A DNA stretch of 64,000 bases from Chitinophagaceae bacterium (GTDB taxonomy: Bacteria; Bacteroidota; Bacteroidia; Chitinophagales; Chitinophagaceae). The notes beneath the pieces are model-generated. The model did no database searches. It saw only the letters and a program-made list of their open reading frames with translations, and was not told the origin of the DNA. Each line of letters begins with the position of its first letter. The first letter of the stretch is position 1. The stretch is from NCBI GenBank assembly GCA_020403455.1, contig JADBXP010000024.1, positions 62,001 to 126,000 of the forward strand, given 5' to 3'. A program made the translations under genes and the position numbers. Positions 37,516 to 45,741 of this stretch are shown here, in pieces.

Positions 37516-38109
37516 TTATTCTTGGAAGGGAAAAAGTTGGCGCCGAATCGTGTTACCGGAAATCTCCAGCAATTGCCCCGGCTTCAGGTTACCCAGAGAC
37601 AACGAACCAATCGCAATACGAATCAGACGCAAGGTCGGAAAACCAACGCCTGCTGTCATTTTTCTTACCTGCCGGTTTTTACCCTCCGTTAATGTAATTG
37701 AGATCCAGGTGTCGGGTACATTTTTCCTGAAACGGATGGGTGGGTTTCTCTCAGGCAATTCAGGTGCAGGATTTATTATCTGTACAGTGGTGGGTCTTGT
37801 AGTATACTTTTCTGTTCCAACACGAATAGTTACACCGGTGCTAAGTTGCTGTACCGCCTGTTCTGTTATCTTCCCTTCAACCTGCACCAGATATGTGCGC
37901 GGATGATGGAAAGCAGGATGTAACAGTTGCTGATTCAGGGAACGGTCGTTCGTCAGCAACAACAATCCCTCACTGTCATAATCTAACCTGCCTACCGGAT
38001 AAACATCGCGTGGCACGCGGATACAATCGGCCAAAGTTTTTTTTCCATCATCCGAAGTGAATGCGGAAAGTACCTGAAATGGTTTATAAAAAAGATAGTA
38101 ATGAAACAT
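37516..38109 (-). CDS. rRNA large subunit pseudouridine synthase, RluE-like
   Basis: RsuA-family pseudouridine synthase, 197 residues from the ATG at 38109. Motifs: FYKPFQVLSAFT, the catalytic aspartate in PVGRLDYDSEGLLLLTND, PRTYLVQVEG and KNRQVRKMTAGVGFPTLRLIRI. It lacks the N-terminal S4 domain, as RluE (23S rRNA U2457) does, so that subgroup is most likely. The upstream extension to 38184 would translate through a leader hairpin and has no matching homology pattern. The leader carries two hairpins, the second ending 6 nt before the ATG and followed by a U-rich run. Confidence 0.9.
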   Translation of the reverse strand: MFHYYLFYKPFQVLSAFTSDDGKKTLADCIRVPRDVYPVGRLDYDSEGLLLLTNDRSLNQQLLHPAFHHPRTYLVQVEGKITEQAVQQLSTGVTIRVGTEKYTTRPTTVQIINPAPELPERNPPIRFRKNVPDTWISITLTEGKNRQVRKMTAGVGFPTLRLIRIAIGSLSLGNLKPGQLLEISGNTIRRQLFPFQE

Positions 38110-38215
38110 AAAACAAAAGTCCCGCAGAAGCGAGACTTTGTATATGGATGGGTTAGTAAGTACAGGGAAATATAATTTCCCCATACAATATTATTAAACC
38201 TTTCTAGTCCATCAA
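38110..38215 (-). promoter_or_regulatory. Structured leader and candidate promoter of the pseudouridine synthase gene
   Basis: On the minus strand: TTG (38213-38215), 19 nt, TAATATTG (38186-38193, one mismatch to consensus), then a perfect hairpin GGGAAAT-TAT-ATTTCCC (38165-38181), an unpaired linker, and a 10-bp hairpin AAAGTCTCGC/GCGGGACTTT (38116-38139, one U-G pair, TTCT loop) followed by TGTTTTATG, where the final ATG is the start codon. The second hairpin looks like an intrinsic terminator placed directly before the gene, so attenuation or translational control is plausible. Confidence 0.45.
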
Positions 38216-38478
38216 AAATTTTTTTGAACAATTTTATTAACATTTTTATTCGAATTGTGGATTATCGCAGATGTCGGAAAAAAAATATTGACGTGATATG
38301 TTCGTGTAATCTGATGTAGAATTATAAAACTAAAAAATATTAAATCAATGAAAGCATTGACTACAAAGGATTTCAGACAATGTCACTAAAATACTTTTTC
38401 ATCCATCACTTGATTTTTTCATGATAAAATTGCTGTATGCAGACTAAAAAAAAGTACGCCGGGGGCAGAAAAAAAATT
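38216..38478. other. AT-rich gene-free region
   Basis: Together with the leader to its left and the lpxD promoter to its right, this is the only stretch above 300 bp without a gene (38110-38537). I find no ORF of significance, no tRNA and no repeat array here; only short hairpins such as TCAATG-AAAG-CATTGA and homopolymer A/T runs. Confidence 0.6.
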
Positions 38479-38512
38479 TTGCAACGAGGGCTCTAAGTAC
38501 ACTGTAACTTTG
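38479..38512 (+). promoter_or_regulatory. Promoter of the lpxD-like gene
   Basis: TTG (38479-38481), 23 nt, TAACTTTG (38505-38512), then 25 nt to the ATG at 38538. Confidence 0.75.
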
Positions 38513-38537
38513 ACTTTTAATCCCAAAAAGTACCATT

Positions 38538-39485
38538 ATGAAGTTTCCAGCACCTGTTACGATTGAATGGATGGCCAATTTTATTGCAGCATCAACGCAG
38601 GGTGAATCCGATCAATTGATCACAGGCATAAATGAAATACATGTAGTTGAGCCGGGTGATATGGTATTTGTTGACCATCCAAAATACTACGAGAAATGTT
38701 TGAACAGTGCTGCTGATTTTATCATCATCAATTCGAGAGAAGTCAATATTCCGACGGGAAAAGTAATTTTTGTAGTGGACGATCCTTTTGAAGCATACCT
38801 ATCTATTGTCGATCACTTCAAACCTTTTACAGTGCAGGATATTTCCATTAGCCATGATCTACAATGTGGTGAGGGAACGATCATCATGCCGAATGTGTAC
38901 ATTGGTAAAGGAGTTACGATTGGAAAAAATTGCATCATCCATCCTCAGGTTACCTTACTCGATGGCACCGTCATTGGTGACAGAGTGATTATACAGTCCG
39001 GCACCGTCATTGGCAGTGATGCTTTCTATTACAATACCAAGAAGAACCGCCCGGTATGGTATAAAAAAATGAAAAGTTGCGGTTCGGTGGAGATTGGCGA
39101 TGATGTAGAAATCGGTGCTGCCTGCACCATCGACCGGGGAGTTACCGGTGTTACGAGAATTGGCGATGGCACCAAACTTGACAACATGGTTCACATCGGT
39201 CATGATACCCGGGTTGGAAAAAATTGTCTGTTTGCAGCGCAGGTAGGAATTGCCGGAGGAACCATCATTGAAGAAGGGGTAATACTGTGGGGACAGGTTG
39301 GGGTAAATAAAACTATTACCATTGGTGCAAATGCAGTTGTGATGGCGCAGAGTGGAGTTCCATCTTCACTGGCAGGTGGAAAAACTTATATGGGTTACCC
39401 TGCTGAAGAAGCGGGAATCAAAAGAAGAGAATTTGTTTGGGTGAAGCGCATTCCTGAACTCTGGAAAAAAGTAATGGAGGGTTAA
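38538..39485 (+). CDS. LpxD-like UDP-3-O-acylglucosamine N-acyltransferase
   Basis: A left-handed beta-helix acyltransferase, 315 residues, of the LpxD family that N-acylates UDP-3-O-acylglucosamine in lipid A synthesis. An N-terminal LpxD-type uridine-binding domain (GINEIHVVEPGDMVFVDHPKYYEKCL) precedes hexapeptide repeats from about 110 to 275, with the catalytic histidine probably in NMVHIGHDTRVG. It is alone, not in the lpxD-lpxC/fabZ-lpxA cluster usual in Bacteroidota, so it may be a second paralogue with a different acyl-sugar substrate. Its stop overlaps the convergent epimerase gene by 4 bp. Confidence 0.88.
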   Translation: MKFPAPVTIEWMANFIAASTQGESDQLITGINEIHVVEPGDMVFVDHPKYYEKCLNSAADFIIINSREVNIPTGKVIFVVDDPFEAYLSIVDHFKPFTVQDISISHDLQCGEGTIIMPNVYIGKGVTIGKNCIIHPQVTLLDGTVIGDRVIIQSGTVIGSDAFYYNTKKNRPVWYKKMKSCGSVEIGDDVEIGAACTIDRGVTGVTRIGDGTKLDNMVHIGHDTRVGKNCLFAAQVGIAGGTIIEEGVILWGQVGVNKTITIGANAVVMAQSGVPSSLAGGKTYMGYPAEEAGIKRREFVWVKRIPELWKKVMEG

Positions 39486-40477
39486 TTGTTATCCCGCTTC
39501 AGCTGAAGGTTGGTTTCATATTCACGGCAGATGCGCTGAATCGATTGTTCCAGGGGAGTGTAATTAAATTCGGGAAAGGTTTGTAAAAAACTATTGTTAT
39601 TGAATGTTACTCTTGCACGTGCCGTAGCAGCTGTTTCTCGCGTAAGCAAAGGGTCAGCTCCGGTAAACATTGCTTTCACTGCTTCCCAACGCCATACCAA
39701 CTCACTCAACCACTTGCTTACTTTCCGATGAGGTGGCTGCTTCTGAAAAGAATTTGCAATAAGTTGGAAGACTTCTCGGTAGGCCCTGTTCTCAGCACTG
39801 ATAATGAACCTTTGGGCAGAGACATCACTTTTCATCAAAATTATCATCGCCCTCGCTACATCTTCTACATCGACAAAACCACTGCTTCCCTCCGTATACC
39901 AGGGGAACTCATTATAGGCAGATTGAAAAATTTTGGAAGAACCACTGTTCCAGTTTCCGGCACCGAGAATAATCACCGGGTTAACGATGGCTATGGATAA
40001 ACCCTCCGCCATGCCGCGCCAAACCTCTGTCTCTGCCAGGTATTTGGTTTTCCCATATTCACTGTTGCTGGATTCGGGTGTCCAGTTCATCCCTTCGTGA
40101 ATGGGTTCATTTTCCCGGATACGACCCAAAGCAGCGACAGAGCTCACAAACAATAATTTTTTTACACCGGCATCCAGGCAGGCATTCACTACATGTGCTG
40201 TGCCCTGCACATTAACACGGTGCATTTCCGCTTTGCGGGAGGGGTGAAAAGAAACAATGGCAGCGCAATGGTAAACATTGGCAACCCCTTGTATGGCTTC
40301 CTCCAGACTTGGCATATCTAGAATATCACCCGAGATCCATTCTACTTTGTCGGCTCCTTCGAAAGTGGGAATAGCAGATCGGTAAAGAGCCCTCACCGTC
40401 TCCCCCTTCTGAATGAGTTGTCTAATCAGACAGGACCCTAAAAGACCGGTACCTCCCGTAACAAGTATCATGGGCAT
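39482..40477 (-). CDS. NAD-dependent epimerase/dehydratase (extended SDR)
   Basis: A 331-residue extended short-chain dehydrogenase. Cofactor motif TGGTGLLGSCLIRQL is at residues 7-21, DILD and CAAIVSFHP follow, and the catalytic YxxxK is in SNSEYGKTKYLAETEV. The closest general resemblance is to dihydroflavonol-4-reductase-like bacterial proteins; the substrate is unknown. Its ATG directly abuts the fur-family stop codon (TAAATG), suggesting translational coupling with that regulator. Confidence 0.9.
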   Translation of the reverse strand: MPMILVTGGTGLLGSCLIRQLIQKGETVRALYRSAIPTFEGADKVEWISGDILDMPSLEEAIQGVANVYHCAAIVSFHPSRKAEMHRVNVQGTAHVVNACLDAGVKKLLFVSSVAALGRIRENEPIHEGMNWTPESSNSEYGKTKYLAETEVWRGMAEGLSIAIVNPVIILGAGNWNSGSSKIFQSAYNEFPWYTEGSSGFVDVEDVARAMIILMKSDVSAQRFIISAENRAYREVFQLIANSFQKQPPHRKVSKWLSELVWRWEAVKAMFTGADPLLTRETAATARARVTFNNNSFLQTFPEFNYTPLEQSIQRICREYETNLQLKRDNN

Positions 40478-40906
40478 TTATTTTTTCACAGGTGTACTGC
40501 ATTTATTGCATACCCCACTTGCTAAAACATCGGTGCGATTGGTGCTAAAACCTTTTGGCAACCGTATGGCGGGTACCGGAAGGTGGTCTAGACAAAACGT
40601 CATTCCGCATACATCACATAAGAAATGAATGTGGTTATCTTGGTGCGTTCCTCCGCTGCAAGCCTCCCGACACAAGGCATACCTGATTGAATTATCGGGG
40701 GAAGGAATGGTGTGCAATATTCCTTTTTCAACAAATATCTGGAGTGTTCGGTAAATCGTTACCCTGTCAAATTCATCCCCGATATTGGTTTCTATATCGA
40801 TATGTGCCAACGCTCCATCTGACTCCATGAACAGTTGCAGAATCTTTTTTCTGCTGTCCGTAATATTAAGATGACTTCTCTTAAGTGTATCAATTACCTG
40901 TAACAT
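40478..40906 (-). CDS. Fur-family metal-responsive regulator (possibly Zur)
   Basis: A 142-residue regulator with the Fur winged helix (RKKILQLFMESDGALAHIDIE, DRVTIYRTLQIFVEKGILHTI) and a metal-binding C-terminal domain: a histidine-rich stretch (THQDNHIHFLCDVCG), two CxxC pairs (CDVC, CNKC) and CLDHLP. The structural zinc cysteines are complete. Subtype (Fur, Zur or PerR) cannot be fixed by eye, but the nearby palindrome over the promoter of a histidine-tailed MerC protein makes a zinc or other metal role attractive. It is the first gene of a pair with the epimerase. Confidence 0.92.
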   Translation of the reverse strand: MLQVIDTLKRSHLNITDSRKKILQLFMESDGALAHIDIETNIGDEFDRVTIYRTLQIFVEKGILHTIPSPDNSIRYALCREACSGGTHQDNHIHFLCDVCGMTFCLDHLPVPAIRLPKGFSTNRTDVLASGVCNKCSTPVKK

Positions 40907-40944
40907 CTTGTTGCTTTCACTTGATATAATTATTGACTGACTTT

Positions 40945-41559
40945 CTACCGTCCTTCCTTCAACAACCGTTGGATATCTCTGCGCAAACGCTCAAGATCCG
41001 GTTCTTTGAGGCCATCGTAAATCTGTCCTCGAACTTTTCCCTCCCTGTCTACGAGAGCAAAAAATTGAGTATGAAGAAACTGGTCTTCGATTTTCACCAC
41101 ATTGTTCTTGGGATCATCCAGCAAATAAGATGACCTTGCCATCTGGTACAAACTGTCCTTTCTGCCTGTCAACATCACCCATTGCCTGGTATTAATTTGC
41201 AAAGAATCAGCATATACCTTTAGCCGTGCAACTGAATCCCTGTCCGGATCACAGGTATGAGCAACAATCATAAAATCGGGCTCTCCGGCCATTTCCTTGC
41301 TGATCTTCATCATGTTGTTGTTCATTTTTGGACAAATACCGCGGCAGGTAGTGAAGAAAAATTCTACCACCGATACCTTTCCCAACATATCCTTATCAGT
41401 AAATGGCTGCCCATCTTGCGTAGTGAAACTAAAGGGCTTCACATAACTGATAACGGCCGGCTTGGATTTCCAGTTATCAGTTCCCCGGAAAACAATAACA
41501 TAAAAAACTGCCAACAGTGCGGCAAAAAACAGGATGTAATAAAACAACTTTTTTGACAT
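40945..41559 (-). CDS. SCO1/SenC family copper-binding protein
   Basis: A 204-residue thioredoxin-fold protein with an N-terminal membrane anchor (about residues 4-24), exposed to the periplasm. The copper site is present: FFTTCRGICPKMN (CxxxC) and the distal histidine in HTQFFALVD. SCO proteins deliver copper to cytochrome c oxidase or act as thiol reductants. The ATG at 41559 is preferred to 41580 because the anchor then begins at the usual place. It is transcribed away from the MerC gene and shares its 86-bp intergenic region. Confidence 0.95.
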   Translation of the reverse strand: MSKKLFYYILFFAALLAVFYVIVFRGTDNWKSKPAVISYVKPFSFTTQDGQPFTDKDMLGKVSVVEFFFTTCRGICPKMNNNMMKISKEMAGEPDFMIVAHTCDPDRDSVARLKVYADSLQINTRQWVMLTGRKDSLYQMARSSYLLDDPKNNVVKIEDQFLHTQFFALVDREGKVRGQIYDGLKEPDLERLRRDIQRLLKEGR

Positions 41560-41611
41560 AGATACGAAGTTACGAATCATTTGACTGCCTCATTCTTACA
41601 CCGCAAAGTTT

Positions 41612-41641
41612 TTGCAACAAAGTTGCAATTGATTATCTTTG
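41612..41641 (+). promoter_or_regulatory. merC-like gene promoter overlapped by a 17-bp operator-like palindrome
   Basis: TTG (41612-41614), 19 nt, TATCTTTG (41634-41641). A perfect inverted repeat TTGCAAC-AAA-GTTGCAA (41612-41628) covers the -33 element and most of the spacer. Its 7-bp half sites and AT-rich centre suit a Fur-family dimer. The -7 box ends only 4 nt before the ATG, so the transcript is nearly leaderless. Confidence 0.65.
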
Positions 41642-41645
41642 CAGG

Positions 41646-42038
41646 ATGAGGCTAAAAATCAATTGGGATGCACTGGGTATTGGAGCCACTCTCGCCTGTG
41701 CCATACATTGTGCTCTTCTTCCCTTGTTTTTTTCCAGTCTTCCCCTTTTGGGTATCAATATCATCCACAACATAACCATCGAATGGATCATGTTGGGCCT
41801 TGCCCTCGTCATAGGAAGCTACTCTCTTTCTCACGGCTGGAAAAAGCACCACCACAACAGATGGCCCTATGTGCTCTTCCTCACAGGGATTGTTTTATTG
41901 GTGATCCGCCTTGCGCTGTTACTGGAACCAATTTATCTGCTGATACCCGCAGTGATTTGTATTGTAGCTGCTCATTGGCTGAACTATCGGCTATGCAGGG
42001 TACACAACCATGCTCACAGCGATGATTGTGACCATTAA
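41646..42038 (+). CDS. MerC-domain membrane protein with histidine-rich C-terminus
   Basis: A 130-residue protein with four hydrophobic segments (about 10-30, 42-58, 72-92, 95-112), matching the MerC domain: the first helix region has ATLACAIHCALLPL with a cysteine-histidine-cysteine pattern. The C-terminus HNHAHSDDCDH is a likely metal-binding tail. MerC proteins import mercuric ion in mer operons, but no merA, merT or merR is near, so another metal is more likely here. Regulation by the nearby Fur-family protein is inferred from the promoter palindrome. Confidence 0.9.
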   Translation: MRLKINWDALGIGATLACAIHCALLPLFFSSLPLLGINIIHNITIEWIMLGLALVIGSYSLSHGWKKHHHNRWPYVLFLTGIVLLVIRLALLLEPIYLLIPAVICIVAAHWLNYRLCRVHNHAHSDDCDH

Positions 42039-42048
42039 AGTGCTTGAA

Positions 42049-43554
42049 TTAAGCCAATTGATAACTTACGCTGCCGTCTTTTTCATCTTTCAATTGCACA
42101 CCCAGTCGCGAAAGTTCCTGCCGGATCTTATCACTGGTTACAAAATCTTTCTTTGCCTTTGCGTCTTTACGAATATCTATCAGCAACTGTAAAACACCAT
42201 CCAATTTACCACCACTGGTTTCTTGTTCCTGTTGCAACCCGAAAATATCTTCCAGGAACCGCTTCATCTGCTGTTGCATGGCAACCAATGTTTCTGCATC
42301 AACAGCATCGGCAGCCAGATGTCCATCTTTCCACGAATTGATGATGGAGGATAACTCGAATAGATTTGCCAATACCTTGGCAGTATTGAGATCATCATTC
42401 ATGAACTCATCCATCTCTAGGAGTAACTGCTTTATTTTCGGAGCAAGGCTTACGTTGGAGGCAGCGGTAGTCTTTTGGCCTGCCTGCTTCAATAACCACT
42501 GATAAGATTCCCAAAGACGTCGAAATGCTTTCTCAGCCGCTTGGAGTGCTTCATTACTGAAATCCAAAGTTCCGCGATAATGACTCTGTAAAATGAAAAA
42601 ACGTACGGTAACAGGAGAGTAGGCCTGCTGCAGGAGTGGGTGACTACCCGAGAACAGTTCTGATAACTTAATAACGTTGTTGTAACTCTTACCCATCTTC
42701 TTTCCGTTGATGGTAATCATGTTATTGTGTATCCAGTAGCGGGCGGGCATTACATGATTGGCAACAGTACTCTGGGCAATCTCGCACTCATGGTGGGGAA
42801 ACTGTAAATCCATGCCACCGCCATGTATATCGAATTCTGTTCCGAGGTATTTAGAGCTCATGGCAGAACATTCGATGTGCCAACCGGGGAAACCTTCTCC
42901 CCATGGACTTTGCCAACGCATGATGTGCTCTGCCGGGGCTTTTTTCCAAAGAGCAAAATCAGCACGGTTGCGTTTTTCATCCTGGTTATCGAGTGCCCGG
43001 GTTGTTTCCAGTTGTTCCTCCAGGATTCGTCCACTGAGAATTCCGTAGGGTTGCCCCTTATCTGAAAAATCACGGTGGTATTTTTCTACATCAAAATAAA
43101 CGGAACCATTTGCCTCATAAGCATAACCGGCCGAGAGGATTGTCTTGATCATTTCTATTTGCTCAACGATGTGTCCGGTTGCAGTTGGCTCAATGCTGGG
43201 TGGGAGATTGTTAAACTGCGCCATAGCATTGTGGTAGAGACGGGTATATTTTTGTACCAGCTCCATGGGCTCCAGTTTCTCCAGTGTCGCTTTGCTGCTG
43301 ATTTTATCTTCAGCCTCACGACCCTCTTCCTCAAAATGCCCGGCATCTGTTATGTTTCTAACATACCTTACTTTGTACCCCAGTTGAAGTAAGTAGCGGT
43401 ACAATACATCAAAAGTGATGAATGGGCGTGCATGCCCTAAATGACTTTCACCGCTGACAGTTGGCCCGCAAACATACATGCCAACGAATGGTGCATGTAT
43501 TGGTGTGAATGTTTCTTTTTGCCGGGTAAGGGAATTATAAATTTTTAACGACAT
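42049..43554 (-). CDS. cysS: Cysteine-tRNA ligase
   Basis: Class I synthetase, 501 residues. The HIGH motif is SHLGHARPF after the zinc cysteine in [12 protein letters not shown], further zinc ligands are in [10 protein letters not shown] and [10 protein letters not shown], and the KMSKS loop is KKMGKSYNN. The C-terminal anticodon domain and [16 protein letters not shown] end are normal. It lies 91 bp after the EEP-family gene on the same strand and ends 10 bp from convergent merC. Confidence 0.98.
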   Translation of the reverse strand: MSLKIYNSLTRQKETFTPIHAPFVGMYVCGPTVSGESHLGHARPFITFDVLYRYLLQLGYKVRYVRNITDAGHFEEEGREAEDKISSKATLEKLEPMELVQKYTRLYHNAMAQFNNLPPSIEPTATGHIVEQIEMIKTILSAGYAYEANGSVYFDVEKYHRDFSDKGQPYGILSGRILEEQLETTRALDNQDEKRNRADFALWKKAPAEHIMRWQSPWGEGFPGWHIECSAMSSKYLGTEFDIHGGGMDLQFPHHECEIAQSTVANHVMPARYWIHNNMITINGKKMGKSYNNVIKLSELFSGSHPLLQQAYSPVTVRFFILQSHYRGTLDFSNEALQAAEKAFRRLWESYQWLLKQAGQKTTAASNVSLAPKIKQLLLEMDEFMNDDLNTAKVLANLFELSSIINSWKDGHLAADAVDAETLVAMQQQMKRFLEDIFGLQQEQETSGGKLDGVLQLLIDIRKDAKAKKDFVTSDKIRQELSRLGVQLKDEKDGSVSYQLA

Positions 43555-43645
43555 GAAATAGCTGACTTAAAAAGAAAGAAACCGGTAGTTATAATCGTTG
43601 TCCTGCCTGATACGAAGGGGCCAACAAATGTCTGGCAAAGATATT

Positions 43646-44752
43646 CTATTTTTCCCATTTCAGGTCGGCCAGCAACAGGAAGTGATCACTCAATCCCTCG
43701 TCTACTTGTCCGAATTGCTCCACCTTCCATTCCATGTCTGCAAGGATATAATCGATGCGAAGCGTTGGCGCCAAAGAAGTATACGTGCGACCAATGCCGG
43801 CAGAACTTTGAATGAAGGCGTCTTGTAACCCCGCACCCGTAATATGATGATAGGTATAGCTGTTGGGTACATCATTGAAATCACCACATAGTATAACGGG
43901 GAACGGACTTTCCTCCATCTTCTTCCTGACAATTATTGCCTGCCTTTCCCTTCGCTGGAAGGCAATTTTCATTTTGCGGAATATGTTCTTCGATGCTTCA
44001 ACTCCTTTTTCCTCTGCTGCTCCAATTTTCTGCAGGTCTTCATAGTCGTCATGGTTAAACCTGAATGAACACAAATGCGTAGTGAAAACCCGCAAGGTAT
44101 CTTTCCCTTTAACTATATCTGCGTACAACAAACTTTCAGCATCCGGATAAGGTATTCTTTGAGTAGCAGCTATTGGCCAGCGTGAGAAAATTACACATCC
44201 ACTGTGATAATTGCCTGCTTTGTTTTGATAATCCGGTGCAAAAAAATAATAGGGGTACTGGCGGGAAAAAAGTGCAATGTGGTTTTCTTGATTGGATTGA
44301 TTGAATTCCTGCAAACAAATGATATCGGGCTTGTATTGTGTTATCGCATCGGCTATTTGTTGCTTCAGAAGTGGTGTTCGGGCAGCTACCTTCCCAACCC
44401 CATTGAAACCGCGTAAATTCCAGGAAGCGACACGAACAGTCTCCTTCAGCTGTATCTGACTAAACGGCTGGATAGATTTGACAGCAACTAAAACTTTCAA
44501 TTGCTTCCAGCCTATCAGTAAAACAATCAGTGAAAGCAAGGAAAAAGAGGGCTTCGCCATCAACCAGAAAAGCAAAAAAAGAAATAAAAACAAAATGATA
44601 TACGGCAAAAACAACCCTGCAAAACCTGTCAGCCATCCTATTGGTGAGGAGTGATTCACTAACCATGCAGACAACAAGAAGCCAAAGGCAAGAAGAATGT
44701 TAAGTCCAAATAAAATATTTCTGGTGAACCGCCGAATGAAAGCAACTGCCAT
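43646..44752 (-). CDS. Endonuclease/exonuclease/phosphatase-family hydrolase, membrane-anchored
   Basis: A 368-residue protein. Two to three hydrophobic segments occupy residues 10-80, and the remainder is an EEP fold: VASWNLRGFNG, CLQEFNQSN, GCVIFSRWPIA, FTTHLCSFRFN, the catalytic CGDFNDVPNSYTY, DYILAD and SDHFLLLADL. The catalytic domain is probably outside the cytoplasm. Substrate (nucleic acid, phosphoinositide, sphingomyelin-like) is not determinable. It follows the degenerate rhomboid gene by 80 bp. Confidence 0.92.
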   Translation of the reverse strand: MAVAFIRRFTRNILFGLNILLAFGFLLSAWLVNHSSPIGWLTGFAGLFLPYIILFLFLFLLFWLMAKPSFSLLSLIVLLIGWKQLKVLVAVKSIQPFSQIQLKETVRVASWNLRGFNGVGKVAARTPLLKQQIADAITQYKPDIICLQEFNQSNQENHIALFSRQYPYYFFAPDYQNKAGNYHSGCVIFSRWPIAATQRIPYPDAESLLYADIVKGKDTLRVFTTHLCSFRFNHDDYEDLQKIGAAEEKGVEASKNIFRKMKIAFQRRERQAIIVRKKMEESPFPVILCGDFNDVPNSYTYHHITGAGLQDAFIQSSAGIGRTYTSLAPTLRIDYILADMEWKVEQFGQVDEGLSDHFLLLADLKWEK

Positions 44753-44832
44753 AACATCAGAAAATTACTTCATTTAGTTGAAAACGGTTGCGCGTGTTTT
44801 CAACATCCCTGCATAATTAACAACCTGTTTTT

Positions 44833-45726
44833 TTATTCTGATGCCTTGCGGAGGAACTCTTTTTCTTCCGGCGTTAATCCATCCATTCCCTGCTGATTGA
44901 TTTTATCGAGGATCTCATCCAATCTTTGCTGGGTTGATTTTGGAATTTTTACATAGGGCTGTTTGCCGGTTGGCTGCCTTTTCTGAAAGGGTTGTAGTCC
45001 GGGTTGGAACCAACTATTAACTTGCTGATATAGATTTGACATCCAGGCACCGGCATCTGTTCCTCGCTGTAATAGATGTACATACATATATCCAACAGCA
45101 CCTGCAGCCAGACTGGCAGCACCTATCCCCATCTGCGCTGAACCCAGGGTGGAAAAATGTATCAGCGCATACACCACTGTGATGATCCAGAGAGGTATAC
45201 CACCATTGATGAGGGGAAACAATCGATAATTGGGAGACAAAGCTGTCGTAGCTGTTGCCACTGCCATTACAGCGGCACCCGCTCCCATCCAGGGAATTGT
45301 CGCTGCAGGTTGCTGAGATGCAGGCAGAAATTGTATGGCTGTCAAAAAAATGATGGCACCCGTAAAACCTCCGTATAAATAGACAGGTATCAGGTGTCTG
45401 TTGCCGGCCAGATCCTGCAATATGTAGCCAAAGCACCAAAGCCAAAGCATACTGCTGATCAAATGCCAGATGGAAAAATGGGTAAACATATACGTGAAGA
45501 GTGTCCAGGGTCTGGAAATAAATACCTCGAAATTGGCAGGCAAAGTAAACCAATCGAGTATCTGCTGCTGAAAAAACTCACGGGGGGTATCGGAAATAAA
45601 ATATACAATAGAAATGAACTGCAACATGAGAAACAACAGCATGTTGATGGCAAATAGGAGCACCAACGCATTGTTATCCTGCCCTAAAAGTATTTGTCTG
45701 CCTGATCGATAGGTTTTGTCCCGCAT
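44833..45726 (-). CDS. Rhomboid-family membrane protein lacking catalytic residues
   Basis: A 297-residue integral membrane protein paralogous to its upstream neighbour. The rhomboid pattern is visible (PWTLFTYMFTHFSIWHLISSMLWLWCFG; PWMGAGAAVMAVA; GAASLAAGAVGY), but alignment by eye shows the active-site serine replaced by G150 (GAGA for GASG), the catalytic histidine replaced by S205, and the oxyanion asparagine by S92. It is therefore probably proteolytically inactive. The C-terminal soluble extension (about 220-297) ends in a helix, LDEILDKINQQGMDGLTPEEKEFLRKAS, a motif common in Bacteroidota rhomboids. It lies 15 bp after the active-type rhomboid. Confidence 0.9.
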   Translation of the reverse strand: MRDKTYRSGRQILLGQDNNALVLLFAINMLLFLMLQFISIVYFISDTPREFFQQQILDWFTLPANFEVFISRPWTLFTYMFTHFSIWHLISSMLWLWCFGYILQDLAGNRHLIPVYLYGGFTGAIIFLTAIQFLPASQQPAATIPWMGAGAAVMAVATATTALSPNYRLFPLINGGIPLWIITVVYALIHFSTLGSAQMGIGAASLAAGAVGYMYVHLLQRGTDAGAWMSNLYQQVNSWFQPGLQPFQKRQPTGKQPYVKIPKSTQQRLDEILDKINQQGMDGLTPEEKEFLRKASE

Positions 45727-45741
45727 AGGGAAAATGATTTT

